In this document: piece by piece, positions 52,801 to 61,542 of the stretch | Numbering within the stretch: the stretch's first letter is position 1 | Layout of the letters: the number at the start of each line of letters is the position of its first letter | Assembly (NCBI RefSeq): GCF_018309085.1 | Contig: NZ_CP070502.1 | Location: 3,529,001 to 3,593,000 of the forward strand | DNA from: Sporosarcina sp. Marseille-Q4063 | GTDB taxonomy: Bacteria; Bacillota; Bacilli; Bacillales_A; Planococcaceae | Direction: 5' to 3' | DNA: 64,000 nucleotides | Translations under genes and position numbers: made by a program | The notes under the pieces: generated by a model | Seen by the model: only the letters and a program-made list of their open reading frames with translations | Database searches by the model: none | What the model was told of the DNA's origin: nothing

Positions 52801-53396
52801 CCGAAGTGTATTATGGATTGTCTTTGCAAATGATGACGTACCTCGACGTGGCGCTTGAGCATGTTGACGAATTGCTCGGTTTCCATGCGGATCCGGCAGG
52901 TTTACTGTATGTCCACGTTCATAATCCGATGATTCGTCCAGTCGATGAACTTTCTGCTCAACTTTTGGAGGATGAAATTGCCAAGTCTTATAAAATGCGC
53001 GGCTTTTTACTAGAGCATCCTGAGGTGGCAGAAGCGATGGATGTTGAAATTGGCAGTTCGTCAAGGATTATTCCGGCAGCATTCAGAAAAGATGGATCTT
53101 TTACAAAGAGATCGAAAGTTTTGGCATCGGAAGATTTAGAAATGATGCGTTCTTATGTAAGAACGCGACATCAAATGGCTGGAAATGCAATGTTGGCGGG
53201 AGATACGCGTGTATATCCGTATAAGTTAAAAGATAAAATGCCTTGCCAATTTTGTTCATACCGTTCCGTTTGTCAATTTGATCAAACTGATCCGGCACAA
53301 CAATATCGAAATTACGAAATGTTAGATGCAGATACATCACTTGCAAAAATGCGTGAGGAGGTGCTTGGTGATGATGAACATACCCGTGAAACCTGA
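49896..53396 (+). CDS. addB: ATP-dependent helicase/nuclease subunit AddB
   Basis: AddB with AddA forms the Gram-positive counterpart of RecBCD, resecting double-strand breaks up to a Chi site. The GTG at 49896 follows AAAGGAGGGG and yields 1166 residues, the B. subtilis length. The N-terminus has the Walker A ITGRSGSGKTT, and the C-terminal nuclease domain has VIDYKSSARELNL. The Fe-S cluster cysteines are split between CPFQHYASFG (about residue 797) and CQFCSYRSVC near the end. addA starts 26 bp before its stop codon. Confidence 0.95.
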   Translation: MSLRFITGRSGSGKTTRIQREIAEELKRDPLGAPIFIIVPDQMSFSVEHSLSVNYGLNGIIRAQVVTFKRLAWRILQEVGGITRKEVNGFGYRMLVRSVLEEHHDEFKLFRQAANKRGFTEQIGTLLQEFGRYAVDFTTMHELHDQLLDANAPRTLIDKASDLSLLLAKIEEKLGTSYVDSEGHLALLAMQIPHADILKGADIYIDGFESFTKREYEIITELLKYGNRVTVALPMESDLTGSADHELFFNPVRTSLRLRGIAYLESIDVEEDFHMDEVMRFENDDLKHLEASFDQYPTSSKPSNGHVTFIEAADRRAEVHAVARKIRELMLLGKRYKDLAILYRQPEKYDELIETIFPHYEIPVFISRKKPMLHHPLIELSRSVLEAVTSGWSYESIFRAVKTDLFFPHGEDLTLWRERADRLENYILARGIYGSRWFDDSRWIVKRYRGLELHSDVQTDEELAMQEDLHRIRDLIREPLQKFEKQMKKSKNGKEVAEALFIFIEQLRAYDKVIDLRAEEERAGRLLGATEHEQAWNGWIDVLDQFVLMFGDKELKPSDAARILDEGFDSLEFTRIPPSLDQVTVSSIEVSSLMNIDAVFILGVNDGVLPKRIDNEGILSDVDREWFSQVGFELAPTSKMKLMDETFIAYRAFTAPREKLYISYPVADEEGKALLPSLYIARISQLLPGIKVESAVMDPSELAGDEDRFAYISHPRAALPFAAMKLKEAAHTQKIAPEWLAVLAYYERDVYWSSVLGRIRRPLEVGNTTDKLTIDLTKGLYGDSFVSSVSRIESYYSCPFQHYASFGLGLQDRSEYTLEAPAIGDLFHAALKWISDETMRLGKSWAELTKEECWRLASDAVDDITPYFFNRILSSTNRYVYIKRKLVQVIQRTIYSLSTQAKSTNFKPIAIEAGFGPGEKLPSLEIPLRMGKPLQLRGRIDRIDASEIKGKNYIRVIDYKSSARELNLAEVYYGLSLQMMTYLDVALEHVDELLGFHADPAGLLYVHVHNPMIRPVDELSAQLLEDEIAKSYKMRGFLLEHPEVAEAMDVEIGSSSRIIPAAFRKDGSFTKRSKVLASEDLEMMRSYVRTRHQMAGNAMLAGDTRVYPYKLKDKMPCQFCSYRSVCQFDQTDPAQQYRNYEMLDADTSLAKMREEVLGDDEHTRET

Positions 53397-56300
53397 TGGA
53401 CTTACGTTTACTGATGAGCAATGGAAAGCGATATGGGCTTCCGGCAGAGATGTTCTGGTTTCTGCTGCCGCCGGTTCGGGGAAAACCAAAGTACTCATAT
53501 CGAGGATGATTGAAAAAGTCGTCGATGTGAATAACCCAATCGACGTGGATGAATTACTCGTTGTTACGTTTACAAATGCAGCAGCTGCTGAAATGCGTCA
53601 TCGAATGGCAGAGGCGCTTGAAGAAGCCATTGCAGAAAAACCTGAATCTGTTCATTTGCGCAGACAATTGAGTTTGTTGAATAAAGCGCAGATATCTACG
53701 CTTCACTCGTTTTGCCAAAATGTCGTTCGGCAGTACGCTTATTTACTCGATATCGATCCAGGTTTTAGAATCGCTGACAGCACAGAAGTCGCTCTACTTC
53801 GCGATGATACGATTAGTGAAGTGCTCGAAACCGCGTACAGTTCAGAAAACCCGGAGTCGATTTATAGACTGGCAGATAGTTTTACTTCGGATAGAGACGA
53901 CCAAATGATTGAGACGCTTATTAGTCGTTTATACGATTATTCGCGGGTGCATCCGTCTCCGGAGAAGTGGTTGCGCCTTATCCCGGACCAATATGAAATC
54001 GAGAAAATCAGCTCAGTCGATGAACTTAAATTTATCGAACCTTTAAAAACTGCGATTCGCCATACACTTGAAGAAGCGGCTGCGTTAACAGGCGATTTAA
54101 GACGCATCGCTTTAATGCCTGAAGGACCCGCGGCACTTGCTGGAACTGCAGAAACCGATTTAATGTGGATTGATGAAGCCATCAGACGCATTACAGTTGG
54201 AACTTGGGAAGAAACATACGCGTTTTTCGGAACGCTAAAATGGGTTAGGGCAGGAGCAATAAAAAAAGATTCCTGCGATGAGGGGCTTGCGGACCGTGCG
54301 AAAAAAATACGAGATGTCGTTAAAAAGATTATCAATGATCTTAAAGAAAAGTATTTTATTCGAACACCAAACCGGCTTCTTGATGAAATTAAATTAATGG
54401 CACCGGCAATGCATACGTTAATCGACTTGGTGATTGAGTTTGGAAGACGTTATGAAACCGTGAAAATTGACCGAGGAATTGTAGATTTTTCGGATTTAGA
54501 ACATTATGCTTTACGGATTTTGTCCGTTGAAATTGATGGCAAACTGCTGCCGTCTGATATCGCCATTGATTACCGCAAACGATTTTCCGAAGTACTTGTT
54601 GATGAATATCAAGATACCAATCTACTGCAAGAAACCATCGTGAATTTGGTGAAAAACGGCGATGAAAAAGACGGGAATCTATTTATGGTAGGGGATGTCA
54701 AACAGTCTATTTATGGTTTTCGACTTGCTGAACCAAATCTTTTTCTTGGGAAGTATAAAAACTTTACCACAACCGGCGAAAAATCTGGCTTGAAAATCGA
54801 TTTGAACGCGAATTTTAGAAGCCGCAAAGAAGTGTTGGATTCGACGAATTTCATCTTTTCCCAAGTGATGGGCGCTCGTGTCGGAGATATCGATTACGAT
54901 GAGGCGGCTGCGCTTAAATACGGCGCACAGTACCCGGTTAAAGAAGTACCCGCTGAACTGACGGTACTTTATGAAGACGATGAAGCAGATATGGTTGAAG
55001 ACGATCAAGGCGAACAAAGTATTAAAAGTTCTCAAGCAGAAGCACGTTTTATCAGTAATCGCATTAAAGAATTAATGGCGTCAGGGGCTGAAGTAACAGA
55101 TGCATTTTCCGATAAAAAACGCCCGCTCGAGTACCGAGATATCGTCATTTTAATGCGGTCGATGACTTGGTCTGCTGAATTTGTTGAAGAATTCAAGCTG
55201 GCTGGCATTCCAATCCATGCAAACTTGTCTCGCGGTTATTTCGAAGCGCTCGAAGTGATGATCATGTTAAATACATTACGTGTCATTGATAATCCATATC
55301 AGGATATCCCGCTGGCATCTGTTCTTCGTTCGCCGTTTATCGGCATGACTGAAAATGAGTTGGCCAAGATTCGGTTAGCTGATAAAAATGCTCCGTTTTA
55401 TGATGCCTTAAAGTCATTTATGGCAACAGGCGGTGCTGGTATCGAACCAAGAACACAAGAGAAATTGCAACGATTTATCGGGCAATTTAAAGACTGGAGA
55501 AACTTGGCGCGCCGGGGATCATTATCCGAACTGATTTGGCAAGTTTATACGGATACGCATTATTACGAAATGGTTGGCGCCATGCCGAATGGACAACAGC
55601 GACAGGCAAATCTTCGCGCGCTTCATGATCGTGCCATTGATTATGAAAAAACATCTTTCCGCGGCCTATTCCGCTTTCTTCGATTTATCGACCGGATGAG
55701 AAAACGGGGCGATGATGTAGGCGAAGCCAGGTCACTTACTGAAACAGAAGATGTTGTTCGATTAATGACCATTCATTCATCAAAAGGTCTTGAGTTTCCA
55801 TATGTTTTCATTTCGGGTATTGCTCGGCAGTTCAATAAAATGGATTTCAACGAAGCTTATTTATTCGACCAACATTTTGGATTAGCAGTAAAAGCAATCG
55901 ATCCGGATAATCGAATTACGTATACATCTTTGCCGTTTTTGGCGATGAAAGAGAAAAAGGAACTCGAAATGCGCGCCGAAGAAATGCGTATATTATATGT
56001 CGCGATGACAAGAGCAAAAGAATATCTCGAGCTGATCGCTTCTGTTAAAGATATTGAAAGAGAGATTGGGAAGTGGCAAGACGCTCAACTGGTCGATCCT
56101 TCATTGATGTTGCCTGAATATACGCGTTCTAGGGCAAATAGTTATCTCGATTGGATTGGTCCCGCAGTCGCGAGACATCCAGACTTCGGTAAATTTGACG
56201 TGCTTCCTGGTGGACAGTTCGTTGCCGATTCGTCGAAGTGGAAGATAGATGCACTGCCGTTTTCATCGGTCATGAATGTCCATTTACAGCAAGAAGGTGC

Positions 56301-57096
56301 CATGGAAGACGAAGCTTTAATTCCTGACGATGATGATGGTACATCAGATGAAGTTGATGAACAGCTTTATGATGAAGTGAAAAGACGTTTTGATTGGTCA
56401 TACGAGTTTAGCAATTCGGTTGTAAAACGGTCGAAACAAACAGTTAGCGAATTGAAAAGACTTTCGATTCTTGCACAACAGGAAGAAGAGGATCCATTTA
56501 TGGAAAAAGGGGATGAAGTAAGTACGGCATATCTCCATGCACGACCTAACTTCATGCAAACTCGGACGCTAACGCCTGCAGAAATCGGTACGGCGATGCA
56601 TACAATCATGCAGCATATTGATTTTAAAATCGAGCAAAACTCGGAGACTATCGGGCAATTAATTACTTCGCTTCAAACGCGTCAATTATTAACGCAAGAA
56701 GAGGCGAACGCAGTGCATGTCAATCAAGTCACTCAGTTTTTCAAATCAAATATGGCGAAAAGGGTGAAACGATCAGCACAAGTATTGCGTGAATTGCCGT
56801 TTACGTATGCGCATGACGGCGATGACGGAGATTATCAAATTATCCAAGGAATCGCGGATTGTTTATTCGAAGAAGAAGATGGTTGGGTTTTACTGGATTA
56901 CAAAACCGACCGTGTTCAGGGAAGATTCGATTCATCTGGCGAAATTGAAAATGAAATGCAAGACCGTTACGGAATTCAGCTGAATTTGTATAGGCGTGCA
57001 ATCGAATCGATTATCAATGTCGAAACTAAAGAAATGGCGCTTTACCTTTTTGATGGGGAAAGTACCGTGCTTATTCAGGGGGACGAAGAAAAGTGA
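53371..57096 (+). CDS. addA: ATP-dependent helicase/nuclease subunit AddA
   Basis: A UvrD-type helicase with C-terminal RecB-type nuclease. The ATG at 53371 follows AGGAGGTG by 7 bp, giving 1241 residues. Helicase motifs are SAAAGSGKTKVL (I), LVDEYQDTN (II), GDVKQSIYGFRLAEP (III), MTIHSSKGLEFPYVF (V) and RILYVAMTRAKEYLE (VI), with the nuclease motif WVLLDYKTDRV near the C-terminus. Its start overlaps addB and its stop overlaps the next gene by 4 bp, so all three are coupled. Confidence 0.96.
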   Translation: MMNIPVKPDGLTFTDEQWKAIWASGRDVLVSAAAGSGKTKVLISRMIEKVVDVNNPIDVDELLVVTFTNAAAAEMRHRMAEALEEAIAEKPESVHLRRQLSLLNKAQISTLHSFCQNVVRQYAYLLDIDPGFRIADSTEVALLRDDTISEVLETAYSSENPESIYRLADSFTSDRDDQMIETLISRLYDYSRVHPSPEKWLRLIPDQYEIEKISSVDELKFIEPLKTAIRHTLEEAAALTGDLRRIALMPEGPAALAGTAETDLMWIDEAIRRITVGTWEETYAFFGTLKWVRAGAIKKDSCDEGLADRAKKIRDVVKKIINDLKEKYFIRTPNRLLDEIKLMAPAMHTLIDLVIEFGRRYETVKIDRGIVDFSDLEHYALRILSVEIDGKLLPSDIAIDYRKRFSEVLVDEYQDTNLLQETIVNLVKNGDEKDGNLFMVGDVKQSIYGFRLAEPNLFLGKYKNFTTTGEKSGLKIDLNANFRSRKEVLDSTNFIFSQVMGARVGDIDYDEAAALKYGAQYPVKEVPAELTVLYEDDEADMVEDDQGEQSIKSSQAEARFISNRIKELMASGAEVTDAFSDKKRPLEYRDIVILMRSMTWSAEFVEEFKLAGIPIHANLSRGYFEALEVMIMLNTLRVIDNPYQDIPLASVLRSPFIGMTENELAKIRLADKNAPFYDALKSFMATGGAGIEPRTQEKLQRFIGQFKDWRNLARRGSLSELIWQVYTDTHYYEMVGAMPNGQQRQANLRALHDRAIDYEKTSFRGLFRFLRFIDRMRKRGDDVGEARSLTETEDVVRLMTIHSSKGLEFPYVFISGIARQFNKMDFNEAYLFDQHFGLAVKAIDPDNRITYTSLPFLAMKEKKELEMRAEEMRILYVAMTRAKEYLELIASVKDIEREIGKWQDAQLVDPSLMLPEYTRSRANSYLDWIGPAVARHPDFGKFDVLPGGQFVADSSKWKIDALPFSSVMNVHLQQEGAMEDEALIPDDDDGTSDEVDEQLYDEVKRRFDWSYEFSNSVVKRSKQTVSELKRLSILAQQEEEDPFMEKGDEVSTAYLHARPNFMQTRTLTPAEIGTAMHTIMQHIDFKIEQNSETIGQLITSLQTRQLLTQEEANAVHVNQVTQFFKSNMAKRVKRSAQVLRELPFTYAHDGDDGDYQIIQGIADCLFEEEDGWVLLDYKTDRVQGRFDSSGEIENEMQDRYGIQLNLYRRAIESIINVETKEMALYLFDGESTVLIQGDEEK

Positions 57097-58268
57097 GGTT
57101 GTCACCAACGACTGTAGAAAATCGAATCGAAGCGCTTGATATAACGCGGGGATTTGCCCTTTTGGGGATTTTCATCGCGAATATGTTGCTTTTTCATACG
57201 CCTTATTTACATGTGGACCCATACTCATGGTTCATAAATGGGGATGCGGCAACTTTCAAGTGGATCGATATTTTTGTGCAAGGTAGTTTTTATCCGATAT
57301 TCGCTTTGTTATTCGGCTACGGCATTAACATGCAATATGAAAAATCAATCCAACGAAACACCCCGTTCGTCCCTATTATGGCAAGGCGATTATGGATATT
57401 GCTCGGCATTGGCTTATTGCACGGCCTCTTCATCTGGTCCGGCGATGTATTGTTCACGTATGCGGTCATGGGCTTTTTGCTACTAATATTTGTACGGATT
57501 CCTGCAAAATGGCTTGCCTTATTTGCAGGAGTTCTATACATTATTCCGGCTGCTTTCATGTACATCGTGACGAAATTATTAATGAAAGCGAATTCGAATC
57601 TATTAATGAGTGATTACGTTGATACGCACCAGATTGAACGTTCGATTGAAGCATTTGGATCTGGTTCTTTCGGGAACATTTTTGTTTTCAGGTTTTTCGA
57701 GTGGCTACTCATTGGACTCGGCGGGACATTTATGGGATTTTTCATCGTATTACCGATTATCATGTTTGGGGCGGCTTTATCTAAATGGAAAGTTATTGAA
57801 CGCGCGAAAGAATTTAAAATTCGATTGGTCGTAATAGCGGTATTATCATTGGCTGCGGGAATTTGGATTAAATTACTTCCGCATTTGAAGAAACCGACAT
57901 TAGATTTAATTCAACTCCAGGATACGATTGGAAATGTCATATTAGCCGCTGGTTATGTAAGTTTGCTTTTACTATTATGTACCATCCCATTATTTCGCGT
58001 TGTTTTTAGACCTATTGGAAAAGCGGGGCGCATGTCTTTAACGACCTATATCATGCAATCAGTTGTCGCGACGCTTATTTTTTATTCGTATGGTTTTGGA
58101 TTGTACGGCAAGGTAGATCTAGGGACGGGTACGTGGATTGCACTTGGTGTCTTTGCGGTTCAAGTTATGTTCGCAGAGCTATGGCTTTCGAAATTTCGGA
58201 TGGGTCCACTTGAATGGTTTTGGAGAAAAGGGACTTACGGAAGAAATTTGACGAAAAAAGAGGAATAG
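57093..58268 (+). CDS. DUF418 family membrane protein
   Basis: A 391-residue membrane protein with about nine to ten helices. Family landmarks are RIEALDITRGFALLGIFIANM at the N-terminus (a motif shared with acyltransferase-like YeiB proteins), GSFYPIFALLFGYG, and the C-terminal DUF418 domain (about 230-385, GKAGRMSLTTYIMQS). The GTG start overlaps the addA stop. Function unknown; B. subtilis YxaH/YrkO are similar. The coupling to addAB is probably positional rather than functional. Confidence 0.85.
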   Translation: MRLSPTTVENRIEALDITRGFALLGIFIANMLLFHTPYLHVDPYSWFINGDAATFKWIDIFVQGSFYPIFALLFGYGINMQYEKSIQRNTPFVPIMARRLWILLGIGLLHGLFIWSGDVLFTYAVMGFLLLIFVRIPAKWLALFAGVLYIIPAAFMYIVTKLLMKANSNLLMSDYVDTHQIERSIEAFGSGSFGNIFVFRFFEWLLIGLGGTFMGFFIVLPIIMFGAALSKWKVIERAKEFKIRLVVIAVLSLAAGIWIKLLPHLKKPTLDLIQLQDTIGNVILAAGYVSLLLLLCTIPLFRVVFRPIGKAGRMSLTTYIMQSVVATLIFYSYGFGLYGKVDLGTGTWIALGVFAVQVMFAELWLSKFRMGPLEWFWRKGTYGRNLTKKEE

Positions 58269-58333
58269 ACACGCCTATTGTCGAAATAGAATCATAACAA
58301 GGGAATTACTTTATTGGGAGGATGGGTAAAAAG

Positions 58334-59233
58334 ATGAAATTGTTATCGTTTCAATTGGAAGGTCAGACATTGTACGGTCCGAAAGTAAAAAGGGAAGAAG
58401 CGGTATGGGATGCGTTGGCTTTAGCAACCCATTACGGGGACACTAGTTTACCGAAGACAATCATCGAAGGTGTTGCATTGGGGCTGGATTTTGTCGAATC
58501 AATCCGTAAACTTGTTAACCGGGCAGAAAAAGACGGGGATGCAAACGAGTATAAATATTCATTCTCTACTATTGATTGGCTTGCGCCGATTCCTAGAACG
58601 CCGAAGAATATTATTTGCGTGGGGAAAAACTATTTTGATCATGCAACTGAAATGGGTGACGAAGCAGCGCCTGAAAAGTTAATGATATTCACAAAGTCGC
58701 CAACAACAATTGCCGCGGATGAACAACAATTACCCATCCATTCTGAAGTGACGGACAACCTTGATTATGAAGGGGAACTAGCGGTTGTCATTTGTAAGCA
58801 GGGACATAACATTCCTAAACAATTGGCGTATGATTATATTTTCGGATATACAATTGCGAACGATATTACCGCGCGTGATATTCAAACAGCGCACGGGCAA
58901 TTTTTTCTTGGGAAGAGTTTAAATGGGAGCTGTCCTATGGGACCATATTTGGTCACCAAAGATGAACTTCCAAACCCTAATAATTTATCAATTGTTACGA
59001 AAGTCAATGATGAAATACGACAAAATAGCAATACTGAAGTAATGATATTTAAAATCGATCAAATTATTGCCGAAGTTTCACGATTTGTAACATTGGAGCC
59101 GGGCGATGTCATTTTGACAGGTACGCCGTCCGGTGTTGGAAAAGGGATGAATCCGCCTGTTTTCTTGAAAGAAGAGGATACGGTTAATATTTCAATTGAA
59201 GGAATCGGCACACTTTCAAATCGTTTTGTGTAA
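58334..59233 (+). CDS. yisK: Fumarylacetoacetate hydrolase family protein YisK
   Basis: From the ATG at 58334 (GGGAGG 12 bp upstream; the ATG at 58322 abuts it) the protein is 299 residues. The FAH core begins near ICVGKNYFDHATEMG and has the metal-binding LDYEGELAVV (two Glu) and the NDITARDIQ Asp, then GKSLNGSCPMGPYLV and the TGTPSGVG loop. Members cleave C-C bonds or decarboxylate oxaloacetate; B. subtilis YisK acts on oxaloacetate and interacts with Mbl. It pairs with yisL downstream, as in B. subtilis. Confidence 0.88.
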   Translation: MKLLSFQLEGQTLYGPKVKREEAVWDALALATHYGDTSLPKTIIEGVALGLDFVESIRKLVNRAEKDGDANEYKYSFSTIDWLAPIPRTPKNIICVGKNYFDHATEMGDEAAPEKLMIFTKSPTTIAADEQQLPIHSEVTDNLDYEGELAVVICKQGHNIPKQLAYDYIFGYTIANDITARDIQTAHGQFFLGKSLNGSCPMGPYLVTKDELPNPNNLSIVTKVNDEIRQNSNTEVMIFKIDQIIAEVSRFVTLEPGDVILTGTPSGVGKGMNPPVFLKEEDTVNISIEGIGTLSNRFV

Positions 59234-59307
59234 GCGTGTTTGCTTAATCCTTATTCCAATCTATGGTAGGATAGATAAGTAAACAAATTTTTTATGAGGT
59301 GAAGTTG

Positions 59308-59670
59308 ATGATACATTTTCATATTTTTACATGGGTCGTTGGAATTATTTTATTCCTTGTAGCTGCCGTAATGGCGAATGGCTCAAAGGGACGAAAAATT
59401 GTTCATATGAGCAGTAGATTATTTTATGTGCTGATTTTATTGTCGGGTGTAATGTTGTTCATGGAATCCTCCAGCCTGGGACTGGATCCAGCCCTATACG
59501 GAGTTAAATTCTTATTAGGATTTGTTACAATCGGTCTAATGGAAATGGTGCTAGTTCGTTCGAGCAAAGAGAAAAACGTTACGACATTATGGATTTTCTT
59601 TTTCATCTTTCTATTCGCAACCATGTTCCTCGGATTCAAACTACCGATGGGGATTACCTGGTTCGCTTAA
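59308..59670 (+). CDS. yisL: YisL family (UPF0344) membrane protein
   Basis: The ATG at 59308 follows GAGGTGA by 7 bp, giving 120 residues with four helices (about 5-22, 36-53, 62-80, 92-112). HFHIFTWVVGIILF, HMSSRLFYVLILLSG and LGFVTIGLMEMVLVR match the YisL family. Function unknown. Its position after yisK agrees with B. subtilis. Confidence 0.88.
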   Translation: MIHFHIFTWVVGIILFLVAAVMANGSKGRKIVHMSSRLFYVLILLSGVMLFMESSSLGLDPALYGVKFLLGFVTIGLMEMVLVRSSKEKNVTTLWIFFFIFLFATMFLGFKLPMGITWFA

Positions 59671-59708
59671 TTAAGAAAGAATGCTGGACTATTTAATAAT
59701 TAAAAAAT

Positions 59709-59748
59709 AAAAGCATGGTGGGAAGTTTTATATTCCTGCCATGCTTTT
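59709..59748 (+). terminator. Terminator of yisL
   Basis: AAAAGCATGG (59709-59718) / CCATGCTTTT (59739-59748) with an inner GGAA/TTCC match and T-tail. Confidence 0.88.
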
Positions 59749-59803
59749 TAATTTACGAATTTTTTGTAGCTTTCTATATAACAGTATCACTTTATTGAAA
59801 GTA

Positions 59804-59873
59804 GTTGATTGGAGTGGAGGGGGGCGACTCCCGTGGGATTAGCGGATCAGGTGAGACCCCACAGGTAGCACAT
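59804..59873. repeat. Left part of intergenic repeat copy 2, interrupted by an IS
   Basis: GTTGATTGGAGTGGAGG then GGGGCGACTCCCG matches the left end of the repeat at 16828-16953. The copy continues at 61320. Its last three bases (CAT, 59871-59873) are the target duplication. Confidence 0.82.
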
Positions 59874-59928
59874 TGCGCTGCCCCCCTAATATTGGACACG
59901 CCATCTAATATTAGGAGGCCCAAAAAGA

Positions 59929-60447
59929 ATGTCCAAGTATACAAAAGAATTTAAACTTCTAGTAGCCAAACGTTATGAACATGAAAATATTAGTTACCGA
60001 GACCTGGCAGAAAAGGTCGGAGTCGACAACTCTGTAATTCGTTACTGGGTGCTACTGTTTCGACATCATGGTGATAATGCATTCGATTTTCCCTATACAA
60101 ACTATCCAGGAGCCTTTAAACTAAGGGTAATTCAATTTATCAATGAAACGGATTACTCTATTCGAGAGGCATCGGCTATTTTCCATATCCCGGATCCTAG
60201 TATGGTTCGTAGGTGGAAGAAAAGGTGGGAGACAGCTGGTGAAGGTGCCCTTGAAATAAAAGAAAAGGGGCCTTCTACAATGAAATCTCGCAATCAAAAG
60301 AAAAGCACTTCCAAAGATCTTGTCGACCAATCAAGAGAAGCCATGGAAAAAGAACTCGAATATCTTCGTATGGAGAATGCCTATCTAAAAAAGCTGGAAG
60401 CCTTAGTTCAGGAAGAAAGATCACCAAAAAGATTAAAACGAAAGTAA
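59929..60447 (+). CDS. IS150-type transposase OrfA
   Basis: A 172-residue DNA-binding half of the transposase. Two helix-turn-helix units are visible (about 5-45 with SYRDLAEKVGVDNSVIRYW, and about 65-105 with SIREASAIFHIPDPSMVRRW). A leucine-zipper-like helix (MEKELEYLRMENAYLKKL, about 139-156) serves OrfA/OrfAB dimerisation. AGGAGG lies 12 bp before the ATG. The frame ends A-AAG-TAA (60441-60447), a plausible -1 slippage site that would fuse it to OrfB. Confidence 0.92.
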   Translation: MSKYTKEFKLLVAKRYEHENISYRDLAEKVGVDNSVIRYWVLLFRHHGDNAFDFPYTNYPGAFKLRVIQFINETDYSIREASAIFHIPDPSMVRRWKKRWETAGEGALEIKEKGPSTMKSRNQKKSTSKDLVDQSREAMEKELEYLRMENAYLKKLEALVQEERSPKRLKRK

Positions 60448-60473
60448 TATTTCTACTAAGGCATGAATTCCCA

Positions 60474-61286
60474 GTGAACAAGATGGTAAAGATAGCCGGT
60501 ATTGCAAGAAGCACCTACTACAACATCGTAAATAGTTTCAAGCAGCCAGACCCCGACCGGAAGTGGAAGAGAAGAATCAACTTCATCTACCACCGACACA
60601 AAGGGCGCCTTGGGTATCGACGCATCACCGACGTCCTGAACGAAAAAGGACACACGATAAACAAGAAGAAAGTTCTTCGGATTATGCGAGACCTGGGGCT
60701 TCAATGTATTGTCCGAATGAAGAAGTACAAATCCTATAAAGGTGCATTCGGGAAAGCAGCCCCAAATATCTTGAACCGCAATTTCAAAGCGGAAAAACCC
60801 AACGAAAAATGGGTTACAGACGTTACAGAATTTAAATTATTTGGACAGAAATTATATCTCTCTCCTATTTTAGACCTGTTCAACGGCGAAATCATTACCT
60901 ATACGCTTCAATCGAGGCCTACGTTTGATTTAGTGGAAACAATGTTAAAGCAGTCACTTGAATACGTAAAAGAAGACGATGAGCTCTTGATCCACTCAGA
61001 TCAAGGCTGGCATTATCGAATGCCACAATATTGTCAGATACTAAAGGAATACAACATCACACAGAGCATGTCGCGAAAAGGAAACTGTTACGACAATGCC
61101 GTCATCGAGAACTTTTTCGGAATCCTTAAATATGAATTCCTGTTCCTGCAGGAGTTCGATGATCTTGAACACTTTAAAGAGGAACTAGAACAGTATATCT
61201 ATTATTATAATCATTTAAGAATCAAGTCCAGATTAGAGCGGAAAAGCCCAATGGGCTATCGGAAAAAATACGAACTCGCTGCTTAG
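60474..61286 (+). CDS. IS150-type transposase OrfB (DDE integrase)
   Basis: The -1 frame is open from before the OrfA stop, so the active protein is most likely the OrfAB fusion; the listed GTG is the first standard start in this frame. The integrase core has the catalytic triad: NEKWVTDVTEF (first Asp), LLIHSDQGWHYR (second Asp) and NCYDNAVIENFFG (Glu). An HTH_21 region (IARSTYYNIVNSF; RRITDVLNEKGHTI) precedes it. Confidence 0.92.
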   Translation: MNKMVKIAGIARSTYYNIVNSFKQPDPDRKWKRRINFIYHRHKGRLGYRRITDVLNEKGHTINKKKVLRIMRDLGLQCIVRMKKYKSYKGAFGKAAPNILNRNFKAEKPNEKWVTDVTEFKLFGQKLYLSPILDLFNGEIITYTLQSRPTFDLVETMLKQSLEYVKEDDELLIHSDQGWHYRMPQYCQILKEYNITQSMSRKGNCYDNAVIENFFGILKYEFLFLQEFDDLEHFKEELEQYIYYYNHLRIKSRLERKSPMGYRKKYELAA

Positions 61287-61319
61287 AAAAATAGTGTCCA
61301 ATTTTAAGGGTCCAGTGCA

Positions 61320-61362
61320 CATCCGCCCCACAGGAAAGCGCCCCCCCGGAACGGAAATCAAC
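61320..61362. repeat. Right part of intergenic repeat copy 2
   Basis: CATCCGCCCCACAGGAAAGCG and then CCCCCCCGGAACGG up to AATCAAC (61356-61362) completes the copy begun at 59804. Without the IS it would be a 110-bp element, shorter inside than copy 1. Confidence 0.82.
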
Positions 61363-61542
61363 GGTTCTTATATAAAATGATACTTGAATGTCTTTTTTAA
61401 ATGGAAATCAACTAGCACGTGTATTTCACATATCCGCCCCATTTCAACAATCAACCGTCGATTTAATGGTGAAAGAATAGCCACTCCTCATTTCATTTGT
61501 TAAAATGAAGAGTGATAGTTCGTTAATTAGGAGGCTTTATTT

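Larger units (their letters stand above)
59874..61319 (+). mobile_element. IS3 family (IS150-type) insertion sequence, intact, 1446 bp
   Basis: The ends are inverted repeats of 26 bp (59874-59899 and 61294-61319) agreeing at 21 positions, starting TG and ending CA, with ATTGGACAC as the inner common core. A 3-bp duplication (CAT, 59871-59873 and 61320-61322) flanks it, as usual for the IS150 group. It carries orfA and orfB in overlapping -1 phase. Both frames are uninterrupted, so it is probably active or recently arrived. Confidence 0.92.

Noticed and set aside
59929..61286. Transposase split in two frames as a broken gene
   Set aside because: The -1 phase overlap, intact HTH and DDE motifs and complete ends fit a normal two-frame IS150-type element.
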